DNA of 64,000 nt, from assembly GCF_000092065.1 (NCBI RefSeq), contig NC_009365.1, positions 248,001 through 312,000 on the forward strand. The letters run 5' to 3'. A program made the translations under genes and the position numbers. Below are positions 1-10,316 of the stretch, in pieces. The notes beneath the pieces were generated by a model. It worked only from the letters and a program-made list of their open reading frames with translations, ran no database searches and had not been told where the DNA came from. Source of the stretch: Ostreococcus lucimarinus CCE9901 (taxonomy: Eukaryota; Chlorophyta; Mamiellophyceae; Mamiellales; Bathycoccaceae). How positions within the stretch are numbered: position 1 is the stretch's first letter; every line of letters begins with the position of its first letter.

Positions 1-1
1 C

Positions 2-811
2 GCGCGCGCCGCGTTTTCCGGCGCCGCGCGCGGACGCGGACGACCGAGCGCGCGCGCGCGCGCGGACGCGCGGCGCGACGGGCGCGGACGCGCGCGCGGA
101 CGCGACGTCGCGCGCGCGTCGACGACGGGGACGACGCGCGAGGACGACGCGCGCGACGACGCGCGCGACGACGCGCGGGCGGCGTACGACGCGACGTACG
201 AGGGGCTCGATCGCGACGCGGGACTGGCGATCGCCGAGCGCGCGGACCGCGGGAAGACGCGAGAGGACGAGTGGTTCTACGGCGAGTTGGAGTTCGCGGC
301 GGCGCGAGACGCGCTGCGAAGAGTGTGCCCGAACGCGGGAGAAGGGCGAGAGTTCGTCGATTTGGGAAGCGGACTCGGGAAAATGGTGATCGTGGCGGCG
401 CTGAGCGGGCTGTTTGAACGCGCGCGAGGGGTGGAGTTGTTGACGGAGCTGCACGAGGCGGCGACGAGCGCGAGAGCGGCGTTCGACGACGCGTTGGCGC
501 GAGGGGATGGTGAAGTGATCGAAGGCGCGCGCGCGTGCGAGGTGACGCTGGATGAGGGCGATTTGCTGAATTACGACGTGTCGAGCGCGGACGTGGTGTA
601 CATTCACGCGACTTGTTTCACGCCGCAGTTGCTGAGCGCGTTGGCGTTGAAGTTGGCGAGCGAGTTGAAAACGGGCGCGCGGGTGATGATCATGAGTAAA
701 CAATTCCCGGAAGGTTGGGTGTTCAAACCATTCGACGGCGGTTACGCCGCGTTGGCTCAACCGCAGAGCAAATGGAAGCTCGATTGCTTTTTGTACGAAA
801 TATCGAGGTGA
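2..811 (+). CDS. DOT1-like SAM-dependent methyltransferase, 5' end outside window
   Basis: The reading frame is open from the window edge to a TGA at 809-811, so the N-terminus is missing. The first about 60 codons are low-complexity Asp/Arg/Ala. The conserved part starts near base 185 with YDATYEGL. A SAM-binding motif I follows (DLGSGLGK, bases about 360-384), then the acidic loop GVELLTEL. Next comes a segment, ADVVYIHATCF, in the place where DOT1 proteins have their catalytic Asn-rich loop, and a final strand GARVMIMSK. This order matches the DOT1 fold. The family includes histone H3K79 methyltransferases but also many small algal proteins of unknown substrate, and the usual Asn pair is not present here, so histone specificity is unproven. 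It converges on the TPR gene with only 58 bp between the stop codons. Confidence 0.6.
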   Translation, partial: ARAAFSGAARGRGRPSARARADARRDGRGRARGRDVARASTTGTTREDDARDDARDDARAAYDATYEGLDRDAGLAIAERADRGKTREDEWFYGELEFAAARDALRRVCPNAGEGREFVDLGSGLGKMVIVAALSGLFERARGVELLTELHEAATSARAAFDDALARGDGEVIEGARACEVTLDEGDLLNYDVSSADVVYIHATCFTPQLLSALALKLASELKTGARVMIMSKQFPEGWVFKPFDGGYAALAQPQSKWKLDCFLYEISR

Positions 812-869
812 GAGCCCGCTCGTCGAGCGCCGGCTCGCTCGAGGTGTAAATTACAATTATAATACTTCT

Positions 870-1751
870 TCACGAACTCGATGAGCTCGAACTCGAATCG
901 TCCCTGCGAGAGCGTTTCTTTTCCCTCTTCTTGCGCTTCTTGCGCTCCTTCTTGCGCTCCTTCTTCCGCTTTCGCTCTCGACGGCTTCGCGCGTCTACGC
1001 CGTCGTCGTCGTCGCCGAGCTCCATCTCGTACGTCTTCGTCGCCCCGTGCGATCTCGACAGCGCGTCGAGCCCGCGCGCGGGATTCAACACGCGCGCGCG
1101 TAAACTATCCAAATCCTCCGTCGTCGCGCGCGCGCCGACGTTCGCGCCGCTCCGCGCGCGCTCGAGCCTTCGCGCCTTTTCCTCGACCGCCGCCTTGTAC
1201 GCCTTCGCCGCGCCGTCGTTCGGATCAATCTTCAACGCCCGATCGAAATCCCGAATCGCCTCGGCGTACATCCTTCGATTCGCATAACACGCCCCTCGCG
1301 CGGCGTACGCCCTGACGTGCTCTGGATCGAGTTCCAGCGCCTGCGCGAAGCACCGCTCCGCCTCCTCCCATCGCTCCGCCTTCGTCGCCAGCGCGCCCCG
1401 CAGCGCGCTCTCCTTCGCCCACCCCCATCGCACCCTCGCCCGCGCGCGCTCCATGATCTTCGCCCTCGCCATCTCATCTCGCACCCGTTCCGCGCTTCGC
1501 GCGTCCGGGATCGCGACGCGCGTCACCGCCCGCGCCGCGCCGTGCGCGTCGCACAGCGTTCGCGCCGCGCCGCCGACGCCGAACCCTCTCGACGCGCGCG
1601 CGTCCGCGACGAACGTCGACGCCTCGCCGAGGCGCGCCGCCTCGGCGTACGCTTCGAACGTTTTCGCGTCGCCGTGCGCGTGCGCGCGCGCCGCGCGTCG
1701 TCGCGCGCGCGTCGCGTCGTCCTCGTCCTCGTCGTCCTCGTCGCGCGGCAT
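870..1751 (-). CDS. Tetratricopeptide-repeat protein with basic, poly-Ser tail
   Basis: The protein has 293 residues from the ATG at 1749-1751. I chose this ATG because the frame further upstream is Arg-rich, has no conserved look and would run into the BRR2 first exon. The N-terminus is acidic (DEDDEDEDD). The centre contains two clear TPR units (WEEAERCFAQALELDPEHVR and YAEAIRDFDRALKIDP, about residues 145-205). The C-terminus is a Lys/Arg/Glu repeat tract followed by a run of serines, typical of nuclear proteins. No enzymatic motif is visible. TPRs bind partner proteins, and the SR-like tail suggests an RNA-processing context, but this is inference. It is divergent from BRR2 with 156 bp between starts. 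Confidence 0.7.
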   Translation of the reverse strand: MPRDEDDEDEDDATRARRRAARAHAHGDAKTFEAYAEAARLGEASTFVADARASRGFGVGGAARTLCDAHGAARAVTRVAIPDARSAERVRDEMARAKIMERARARVRWGWAKESALRGALATKAERWEEAERCFAQALELDPEHVRAYAARGACYANRRMYAEAIRDFDRALKIDPNDGAAKAYKAAVEEKARRLERARSGANVGARATTEDLDSLRARVLNPARGLDALSRSHGATKTYEMELGDDDDGVDARSRRERKRKKERKKERKKRKKREKKRSRRDDSSSSSSSS

Positions 1752-1907
1752 CGTCCTCGCCGTCGCGTCGCGCGCGCGCCGCGACGCCGTCGCGCGCGCC
1801 GACCGGGTCGGCGCCGTCGCGTCGCCGCGGCCGTCACCGTCGCCGCGCGCGCGCGCGTGTGCGGCGCGGCGCCGTCGGCCGACGCCAGACGGCGACGCGG
1901 CGACATC
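1752..1907. promoter_or_regulatory. Bidirectional promoter region, TPR gene / BRR2
   Basis: This 156-bp gap separates two divergent start codons, so both promoters and both 5' UTRs must fit here. It is very GC-rich, with CpG-rich runs and no TATA-like motif that I could find. Confidence 0.45.
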
Positions 1908-4900
1908 ATGCCCGGCGCGCGCGACGGCGGCGCCGAGGCCGCGGCGCGGTACCGACAGTACGAGTACAAGGCGGTGCGTGACGACGACGACGCGCGCGCG
2001 CGACGACCGACCGACGCGACGCGCGCGACGACCGCGCGACGACCGAGGGCGCGGCGATCGAGGACGGCGGCGGCGGGCGAACGAATGCGCGACGAAATCG
2101 ACGTCGCCGAGCGCGGACGCGGCGATGAAACGCGCGGTGACCGAAGCGAACGCGCGCGATGTAAACGCGGCGCGACGCGCGAGCGCGGACTGACGAAGAG
2201 GCACGCGCGCGCGACAGAACGCGTCGTTGGTGCTGGAGAGCGATCGACGCGGGCGACCGCGGGGCGAACCCACGGGCGCGCCGGAGTCGCTCGAGGGAAA
2301 GATCGACGCGTCGCGGTTCGGAGATCGAGCGCGAGGCGGGACGGACGGTGATTTCGCGGAAAAACGGGAGCGAGCGGCGAGACGAAGGGCGGAAAAACGA
2401 GCGAGAGGGGACGCGGGGGAGGCGGAGGCGTTCGGGAAGCGCGGCCGAGCGACGAAGGGGGCGAGCGTTCTGGGAGGGAGTGAGTATGGGTTGTATAAAC
2501 CGAAGACGCGGGAAACGCGGGCGGCGTACGAGGGGTTGTTGAGCGTGTTGCAGGGAGTGTTCGGAGATCAACCGCAGGACGTCATGCGCGGCGCGGCGGA
2601 TGAGGTTTTGGCGGCGCTGAAGGAGGAGGGGAAGACGGAACGCGCGAAACAAAAGGACGTCGAGGCGTTGATGGGGACTTTAACTTCGGAGAGATTCGCG
2701 CAAATTACCGCCATCGGGAAGCTGATCACGGATTTCTCTATTCCAGGTGAAGGTGGCGAAGGCGCGGGCGAGGAGTTGGACGACGACATCGGCGTCGCCG
2801 TGGAGTTTGAAGAGGAAGAAGAGGAAGACTCGGACGTGGACGAGGTGTTAGAGGCGTCCGACGTAGACGACGACGACGAAGGCGACGAAGGCGCGTACGA
2901 CGGCGCCGTGGGCGCGAGAGCAGTCGAGGATGAGTACACGCCGAACGCGGACCACGGGTTGAATCCGGCGGACATCGACGCGCACTGGTTGCAGCGCGCC
3001 ATCTCGAAAGCGTTCGGGTTTACGGACTCTGACGCCGCGGAGAGCTTGAAGCTGTCCGAAGACGTATATCAGGTGTTGTCCACCGAAGATGACCGCGAGT
3101 GCGAAAATGCGCTCGTGTCAATGCTCGATTACGACAAGTTTGATTTGATCAAAGTGCTGTTGAAGAACCGACTCAAGGTGTTTTGGTGCACAAGACTCGC
3201 TCGATCCGCGAGCGAGGAAGAAACCGCGAACATCGAGGCGCAAATGAAAGCCGATCCGGCCGCTGCTGGGATTTTAGCGTCCATGCGCGCGACGCGCGCG
3301 TCCGCACGCGATCGACAGACGGCGACGGAGCAAAAGATTCGCGAAGAGGCTCGCAAGCTTCGCGGCGAAGTCGCGGAGATGCGAACTCAAGGCGGCGCCG
3401 CTGCGGCTGGACGTCAGCTTTTGGAGCTCGACGCGCTTGCCTTCGTGCAAGGTTCGCATTTTATGAGCAACAAGCGATGCGAGCTTCCGCCCGGTTCGTT
3501 TAGAAGCGCCAAAAAGGGTTACGAAGAAGTACACATACCGGCGCTCAAACAGCCACCGTTCAACGACGACGAAGCGCTCCGTGCGATTGAAGAAATGCCA
3601 GAGTGGGCGCAACCTGCGTTTGAGGGCATGAAGACGTTGAATCGCATTCAGAGTCGCGTGTACGAATGCGCATTGCTTTCGCCAGAGAACATGCTTCTCT
3701 GCGCGCCGACGGGCGCGGGTAAGACGAACTGTGCGATGTTGACTATTTTACATGAAGTTGGTCTTCACCGTCGTCGTGACGGGAGCGTCGATACGTCTGC
3801 GTTTAAGATCGTGTATGTTGCGCCGATGAAAGCTCTCGTCGCAGAAATTGTGGGCAACTTGAGTAATCGTTTGAAGACCTTTGGGATCCAAGTGCGAGAA
3901 TTGACGGGCGACGTTTCGCTGAGTAAGGCTGAAATTGAAGCCACGCAAATCATCGTTACCACGCCAGAAAAATGGGATATTATCACTCGAAAGTCTGGTG
4001 ATCGCGTGTACACGCAGCTCGTCAAGCTTATCATCATCGATGAAGTCCATCTCTTGCACGACGACCGCGGTCCCGTGCTCGAATCCATCATCGCGAGAAC
4101 GGTGCGACAAGTTGAGACGACGCAAGAAATGGTCCGTTTAGTCGGTCTTTCTGCAACGCTGCCAAACTTCGAGGACGTTGCGACGTTTATGCGAGTAAAC
4201 CCTGAGAAGGGGTTGCACGTTTTTGACAACTCGTACCGCCCGTGTCCTTTGCAGCAGCAATACATCGGCGTCACGGTGAAGAAGCCGTTGCAGCGAATGC
4301 AACTCATGAATGAAATTTGCTACGAAAAGGTGATGGAAAGTGCGGGCAAGAGTCAAGTACTCGTATTCGTACACAGTCGTAAGGATACGGCGAAAACCGC
4401 GAAAGCTCTTAGAGATTTGGCGATGGAGAACGAGACTCTAGGAAAGTTGATGCGTGACGATTCGGCGAGTCGTGAAATTTTACTCACCGAAGCCGAGACG
4501 GTGAAGAGCTCCGAGCTGCGTGATTTGCTCCCGTACGGGTTCGCCATACACCACGCCGGTATGAGTCGCGCTGATCGTACATTAGTAGAGGAGCTCTTCG
4601 GCGACGGTCACGTGCAAGTGCTCGTCTCCACGGCGACGCTCGCGTGGGGGGTCAACCTGCCCGCGCACACCGTGATCATCAAGGGCACGCAAGTGTACAA
4701 CCCCGAAAAGGGTGGTTGGGACGAGCTTAGTTTCCAAGACGTCATGCAAATGATGGGTCGTGCGGGTCGGCCGCAGTTTGACACGTTCGGCGAAGGTATC
4801 ATCATCACGCAACACTCCGAGTTGCAGTACTACCTGTCGCTGTTCAACCAACAGCTCCCCATCGAATCTCAATTCGTCAAGCAGCTCGCCGACGCTTTGA

Positions 4901-7900
4901 ACGCCGAAATTATTCTCGGTACGATTCAAAACGTTCGTGACGCGGTGATTTGGTTAGGGTACACGTATTTGTTTGTTCGCATGTTGCGAAACCCAACGTT
5001 GTATGGCGTGTCGGTGGATGCTGTCGAGGACGACCCCGTGCTCGAACAGCGAAGGTCAGATTTGATTCATACTGCTGCGGCGCAACTAGATAAGAGTGGC
5101 CTTATTCGCTACGATAGGCGAAGCGGTGCATTACAAGGCACTGACTTAGGTAGAATTGCTTCAACGTACTACGTCTCTCATGGCACGCTCATGGCATTCA
5201 ATCAACACTTGAAGCCTACGATGGGCGACATCGAGCTGTGTCGTCTATTCTCTCTCGCCGAGGAGTTCAAGTATATTAGTGTGCGGGAGGAAGAAAAGAT
5301 GGAGCTGTCAAAGCTCGCTGAGCGAGTGCCAATTCCAGTGAAAGAGTCGATCGAGGAACCGACGGCGAAGATAAACATTCTTCTCCAGGCGTACATCAGT
5401 AACATGCGCCTCGATGGGTTTGCGCTCATGTCCGACATGGTTTACGTGACGCAGAGCGCAGGTCGCATCTTGCGTTGTATTTTCGAAATCGTACTCAAGA
5501 AGGGTTGGTCGCAACTCGCTGAGAAGTCATTGGCGCTGTGTAAGATGTGTGCTCGCAGAACGTGGGCTTCACAAACGCCGCTGCGTCAGTTCTCCGCTAT
5601 ACCTGTGGACGTCTTGCAAAAGATTGAACGAAAAGATTTAGCGTGGGATAGGTATTACGACTTAAGTAGTCAAGAAATTGGCGAGCTTATGCGAGCGCCA
5701 AAGCTCAGTAAGGCTTTGCATAGATTCATTCATCAGGTTCCTCGATTAGAGCTCTCGGCGCACGTGCAGCCGATCACGCGAAGCGTGCTCAAGGTGGATT
5801 TGAACATCCAACCGGACTTCATTTGGGACGAATCTGTACATGGGTACGTCCAGGGCTTCTGGATCATTGTGGAAGATAACGATGGCGAAAATATCTTACA
5901 TCACGAGTACTTCTTACTCAAGGGGCATAACGCGGAAGAAGAGCACGGAGTGTCATTCACGGTGCCTTTGTCCGATCCACTGCCACCGCAGTATTTCATT
6001 CGCGTCGTCAGCGACAATTGGTTGGGAAGCGACACGGTGATTCCGGTTTCGTTCAAGCACTTGATGTTACCCGAGAAGAATCCACCGCCAACGGAGCTTC
6101 TGGACTTGCAGCCCTTACTCGTGAGCACTCTCAAAGCAGATGGCTACGACGAGCTTTACGCCGGTCGGTTCACGCACTTTAACCCGATTCAAACCCAAGT
6201 CTTCCAATGCCTGTACAACACAGATGAAAACGCCCTCGTTGGTGCACCGACGGGGAGCGGGAAGACGGTATGCGCGGAGTTTGCGATCATGCGATCACTT
6301 ATGACGAATCAGGATGGACGTTCCGTGTACATGGCGCCGACGGCGACGCTTGCTGATGAACGATACGACGACTGGAGCTCGAGATTTGGGGCGCTTGGCG
6401 TCTCCGTCACCAAGCTCACGGGTGATACGACGGCGGATCTGAAATTGTTAGAAAAGGGACAAATCGTCATCACCACACCGCAACAGTGGGACGTCATAAG
6501 TCGTCGATGGAAACAGCGAAAGAACGTACAAACGGTGTCGCTGTTTATTGCGGATGAACTTCAGCTCATAGGCGGTTCCAACGGTCCGACGATCGAAGTC
6601 GTCGTCTCGCGTATGCGTTACATGTCGAGTCAACTGGCGAAACCTGTCAGAGTGTTGGGTTTGTGTACCTCGTTAGCAAACGCTCGCGACTTGGGCGAAT
6701 GGATCGGTGCGAGTTCTCACGGCACGTTCAACTTTTCTCCGGGCGTTCGCCCAGTGCCACTCGAGATCCACTTCCAAGGCGTAGATATCATCAACTTTGA
6801 GGCGCGAATGCAGGCCATGGCGAGACCAGTGTATGGGGCGATTGCGAATCATTGTCGTCGATCGGAGCCGTCGATTGTCTTCGTGCCTACGCGTAAGCAC
6901 GCGAAGTTGGCGTCTCTCGACTTGCTCGCGTTTGCCGCTGCGGAGGGCGAGCCGGGTCGGTTCTTACAAGTTGAAGAAGGTGATCTCGAGCCTTACTTGG
7001 CGCAAATATCTGATGAGTCTGTACGCCATGCCCTGACGTTTGGCGTCGCGCTTATTCACGAAGCCATGAGCGAAAAGGAGCGAAAGGTTGTCGAACGAGT
7101 GTTCGCCGTCGGTGCGGCGTCTGTGCTCGTCGCCACTGCGCCCCTGGCTTGGGGACTCACGACTCCCTGCAAGCTCGTGGTCATCATGGGGACGCAGTAC
7201 TACGACGCCGGGGGTGCTGGTGCGGCGGATTATCCAGTGACGGATCTTCTTCAAATGATGGGCCGTGCATCCAGACCTGGCATCGACGATGCCGGTGTGT
7301 GTTTACTCTTGTGTCACGCGCCGAGGAAGGAATACTACAAGAAGTTCCTCTTCGAACCGTTCCCTGTCGAGTCGCACCTCGATCACTTCTTGCACGATCC
7401 CATGGTGGCTGAAATTGTCACGCGCACGATCGAAACGAAGCAAGACGCCGTGGACTACATCACGTGGAGCTTCTACTACAGGCGACTGACGCAGAACCCG
7501 AACTACTACAATCTCACCGGCGTTTCGCACCGCCATCTTTCCGACGCTCTTTCCGAGCTCGTCGAAACGACTTTGGGTGACTTGGAGGCGAGCAAATGTA
7601 TCAGCATCGAGGACGATATGGATTGCGCTCCACTGAACCTCGGGATGATTTCCGCGTACTACTACATCACGTACACGACGATTGAACTCTTCGCCGCTTC
7701 GCTCACGGCGAAGACCAAACTGAAGGGTTTACTTGAAATCGTTGCCGGTGCGACTGAATTCGAGTCCTTTGCCGTCAGACCGGGCGAGGCAGATATGCTT
7801 CGACGCATACTCAACCACGCGCCGATCACGTTATCAAGCAATAAAACCACGGATCCGCATGTCAAGGTCGCCGCTCTTCTCCAGGCATACTTTGGCCGAA

Positions 7901-8625
7901 CGAGCATTCACGGCGACTTTACGCAAGACTTGCAAAAGATTTTGCCCGACGCAACGCGCCTGCTCCAAGCTATGGTCGATGTCATCTCATCTAACGGATG
8001 GCTCGGCCCCGCGCTCGCCGCGATGGAGCTTTCGCAAATGATGGTGCAAGGCATGTGGGACAAAGACCCAGCAGTGATGCAGTTGCCGCACATCGACCAA
8101 GAGACCGGCGAGCGATGTGTCACGGCTGGCATCGAGGGTGTCTACGACTTGATCGATATGGAAGATGACGCGAGGCGCGATATTTTACAACTCAGCGATG
8201 AGCAGCTCGAAGACGTGGCGGAAGCAGCGAATCGTTACCCGAGCATTGAAGTAGCATTCGACGTCACTGACCCCGACGACGTCACCGCGGGCGACGCAGT
8301 GGAGATCGTCGTCAACCTCGAGCGCGAGATCGAGGGCGAAATCGGTCCAGTTTTTGCGCCGCGATATCCAGGGCGAAAGGAAGAAGCTTGGTGGCTCGTC
8401 GTCGGTGACGTGAGAAAAGGCACCTTGCACGCTATTAAGCGCATCACGCTCGGCAAGAGGCAAAAAGTCAAGCTCGAGTTCGCGGCGCCGGAACAAGTGG
8501 GCAAGGCGGACTTGACTTTGTACTTTATGTGCGATTCCTACCTCGGATGTGATCAGGAGTACGAATTTACCCTCGACGTCAAGGAGGGAGAGGACGAGAG
8601 CGATGACGACGCGATGAAACCGTGA
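1908..8625 (+). CDS. BRR2: U5 snRNP helicase BRR2 (two exons, 1908-1973 and 2218-8625)
   Basis: This Ski2-like RNA helicase unwinds U4/U6 during spliceosome activation. The start at 1908 gives 2157 residues, close to the usual length of about 2140. The first 22 codons contain QYEYKA, the conserved N-terminal motif of BRR2, and are joined to exon 2 by an intron. Cassette 1 has APTGAGKT (about residue 518), IIIDEVH (about 629), GLSATLPN and MMGRAGRPQ. Cassette 2 has APTGSGKT (about 1365), but motif II reads ADELQ, motif III GLCTSLAN and motif VI MMGRASRP. That agrees with the known picture in which only the N-terminal cassette is catalytically competent. A Sec63-type region follows each cassette. 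The long acidic stretch near residues 190-260 is typical of the N-terminal region. Confidence 0.97.
1974..2217 (+). other. Spliceosomal intron in BRR2 (244 bp)
   Basis: The donor is GTGCGTG directly after the Ala codon at 1971-1973, and the acceptor is CGACAG ending at 2217. A plausible branch-point CTGAC lies at 2190-2194, about 24 bases from the acceptor. Removing the intron joins QYEYKA to NASLVLESDRR, matching the conserved BRR2 N-terminal order (QYEYKANSNLVL in animal BRR2). The length is not a multiple of three and stops occur in the frame, so retention would be disruptive. Confidence 0.85.
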
Positions 8626-8764
8626 TGGAAACACTGAAAAAAATACTGTCGAGCAGCGCCGTGCTAGCGGACGCACCAAAAGTTGTCAACACATGCAAAA
8701 CTTTAGTCATTACTGTTCTCACTACGACTACGCTACGACGCTAATAATACAACACACGGAGCAA

Positions 8765-10111
8765 TTAAACGAGCACCGGACGCAGGAGCGCGCCGAGCCG
8801 AACGGAAGCAATGTGGGTCGCCGAGGCGACGCCGCGTGAACGCGCGGCGCGGTTCGACGGCGATTGAGCGCGCGCAACGACGGATACGCCGCAGGTTCGC
8901 GCGCGATCTCCACGGGCGCGCATAGCCGGACGCCGTGCATCGATGCCAACTCTCATCGATCGTCGTGGGTCGAAGCACGAGGCGATGACGCCACTAGCGC
9001 GTTTTGTGGCGCCGCCCGCGCTGCGGTCCGCGCGGCGCACCAAGGCGCCGAATCCGAGCGTCGCCGCGCCGAACGCGGCGAGATTCGGCGCTAACGCCAC
9101 GGGATTGGCGAACGACACGTGCGCGAGGACGGCGATCATCGCGCCAGACACTAGATTTGCGTAGTTAACCAACGTCGCCGCGAACGGGACGTTCAACGCG
9201 AATTCCATCGCGTACGTGACGGTGAGCAAAGGCAACGGCGACAGCATCGCCATCAACGCCACCGCTGACCCGATCGAACCCAGCGTGCCGCCCATGGTGT
9301 ATAAAACTGCGCTCGCGCACAGCATGGAAGCCCCGTAACGGCGCGCTAACGCGCACACCATGTCCCGCGCTTCATCCCTCGCCATGTTCGGCTGGAACAA
9401 AATCCCGAGCGCGAGCAAAGCCGCGGGCTTGTTCGCGCCGGCCAAAAACGCCAAAAACCCATCAATCGCTGGCGGAAATCCTCCGTCGCCCCACACCGCG
9501 CGATAACACAGCGTTACGAAACACGCCAACAGACACGGATTCCTCGCTTGCTTGACCATCGAACGTCGCATCGATTCCAGAATCTTCGTCGTCGATCCGT
9601 CCTTTGCCGCCTCGCCCGCGCCGTCCACGTCGATTTTCGAGCATCTCCACGTGTATATCGCGTGCGCCACGATCAACAAAAACACTTGATTCGTCGCGTC
9701 GAACACGACGATCAGTTCCAGCGCCTTCGCTCCGTACAATATCTCCGCCAACGGGTACGCAAAGTTCCCCAGATTCAACCCGACCGCCGCGCCGCTCACC
9801 AACGCCTCGCGCGACCGTCGCGACATCTCGATCAACGCGTCTCCCGACGACCGCGCGTTCGCGCCCCGCATCGCGCGCGTCGTCGTCAGCGACACCAGCA
9901 CGCACGCGCATCCGAACGCGCATCCCGCGAGCGCGACGCACCGCGCGCTCGCATCCATTCGCGCCGTCGCGAACGTCCGCGCCATGACGGCCGGAAGCGT
10001 CGAGCTGAATATGATCACGCACAGCGACCGTCCGTCGCGCTCGGTGACGTAGCCCAGGTGCCGCAGCGCCGCGCCGAACGCGACCGCGCTCGCGGCGACC
10101 GCGAGCGACAT
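8765..10111 (-). CDS. Auxin efflux carrier (AEC/PIN-like) family membrane transporter
   Basis: The predicted 448-residue protein from ATG 10109-10111 has about ten hydrophobic segments in two groups, separated by a hydrophilic loop around residues 155-190 (rich in Asp, Lys and Ser). Signature-like pieces include GLNLGNFAYPLAEILYG in the first half, and PAALLALGILFQPNMA followed by YAMEFALNVPFAATLVNYA in the second. This pattern fits the membrane transport protein family of PIN, PILS and bacterial AEC proteins. The first 15 residues are already hydrophobic, so the chosen start makes sense. The frame remains open upstream as far as a CATG shared with the next gene's start, but that extension is Arg-rich and unconvincing. 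Substrate cannot be deduced. The last about 70 residues are basic and not membrane-like. Confidence 0.75.
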   Translation of the reverse strand: MSLAVAASAVAFGAALRHLGYVTERDGRSLCVIIFSSTLPAVMARTFATARMDASARCVALAGCAFGCACVLVSLTTTRAMRGANARSSGDALIEMSRRSREALVSGAAVGLNLGNFAYPLAEILYGAKALELIVVFDATNQVFLLIVAHAIYTWRCSKIDVDGAGEAAKDGSTTKILESMRRSMVKQARNPCLLACFVTLCYRAVWGDGGFPPAIDGFLAFLAGANKPAALLALGILFQPNMARDEARDMVCALARRYGASMLCASAVLYTMGGTLGSIGSAVALMAMLSPLPLLTVTYAMEFALNVPFAATLVNYANLVSGAMIAVLAHVSFANPVALAPNLAAFGAATLGFGALVRRADRSAGGATKRASGVIASCFDPRRSMRVGIDARRPAMRARGDRARTCGVSVVARAQSPSNRAARSRGVASATHIASVRLGALLRPVLV

Positions 10112-10316
10112 GCCGCGCCGCCGTCGCGCGTCGGCGTGTGCGAGGCGTTCGCACCGCAGAACGCGACGCCGCGGCGCGCGCGACGACGATCGACGCCGCG
10201 CGCGAGAGAGAGAGACGCCGCGGGGGCGTCGTCGCGCGCGAGAGCGACCGCGCGCGCGATCGGCGGCGCGCGCGCGACGTCGCGGGCGATCGAGGGCGCC
10301 AACACTATAAAACGTC
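10112..10316. promoter_or_regulatory. Bidirectional promoter region with TATAAAA next to the right-hand ATG
   Basis: The 205-bp gap lies between divergent starts and is almost entirely G, C and A-poor. The exception is TATAAAA at 10306-10312, which ends only four bases before the ATG at 10317. That is too close for a normal TATA box of that transcript. It may instead mark a transcription start or be chance. Confidence 0.4.

Noticed and set aside
1317-2351. Long plus-strand open frame (about 340 codons) across the TPR gene and BRR2 first exon
   Set aside because: The translation is almost pure Arg/Ala/Asp with no motif. It is antisense to a TPR gene with clear repeats. Such frames arise from high GC.
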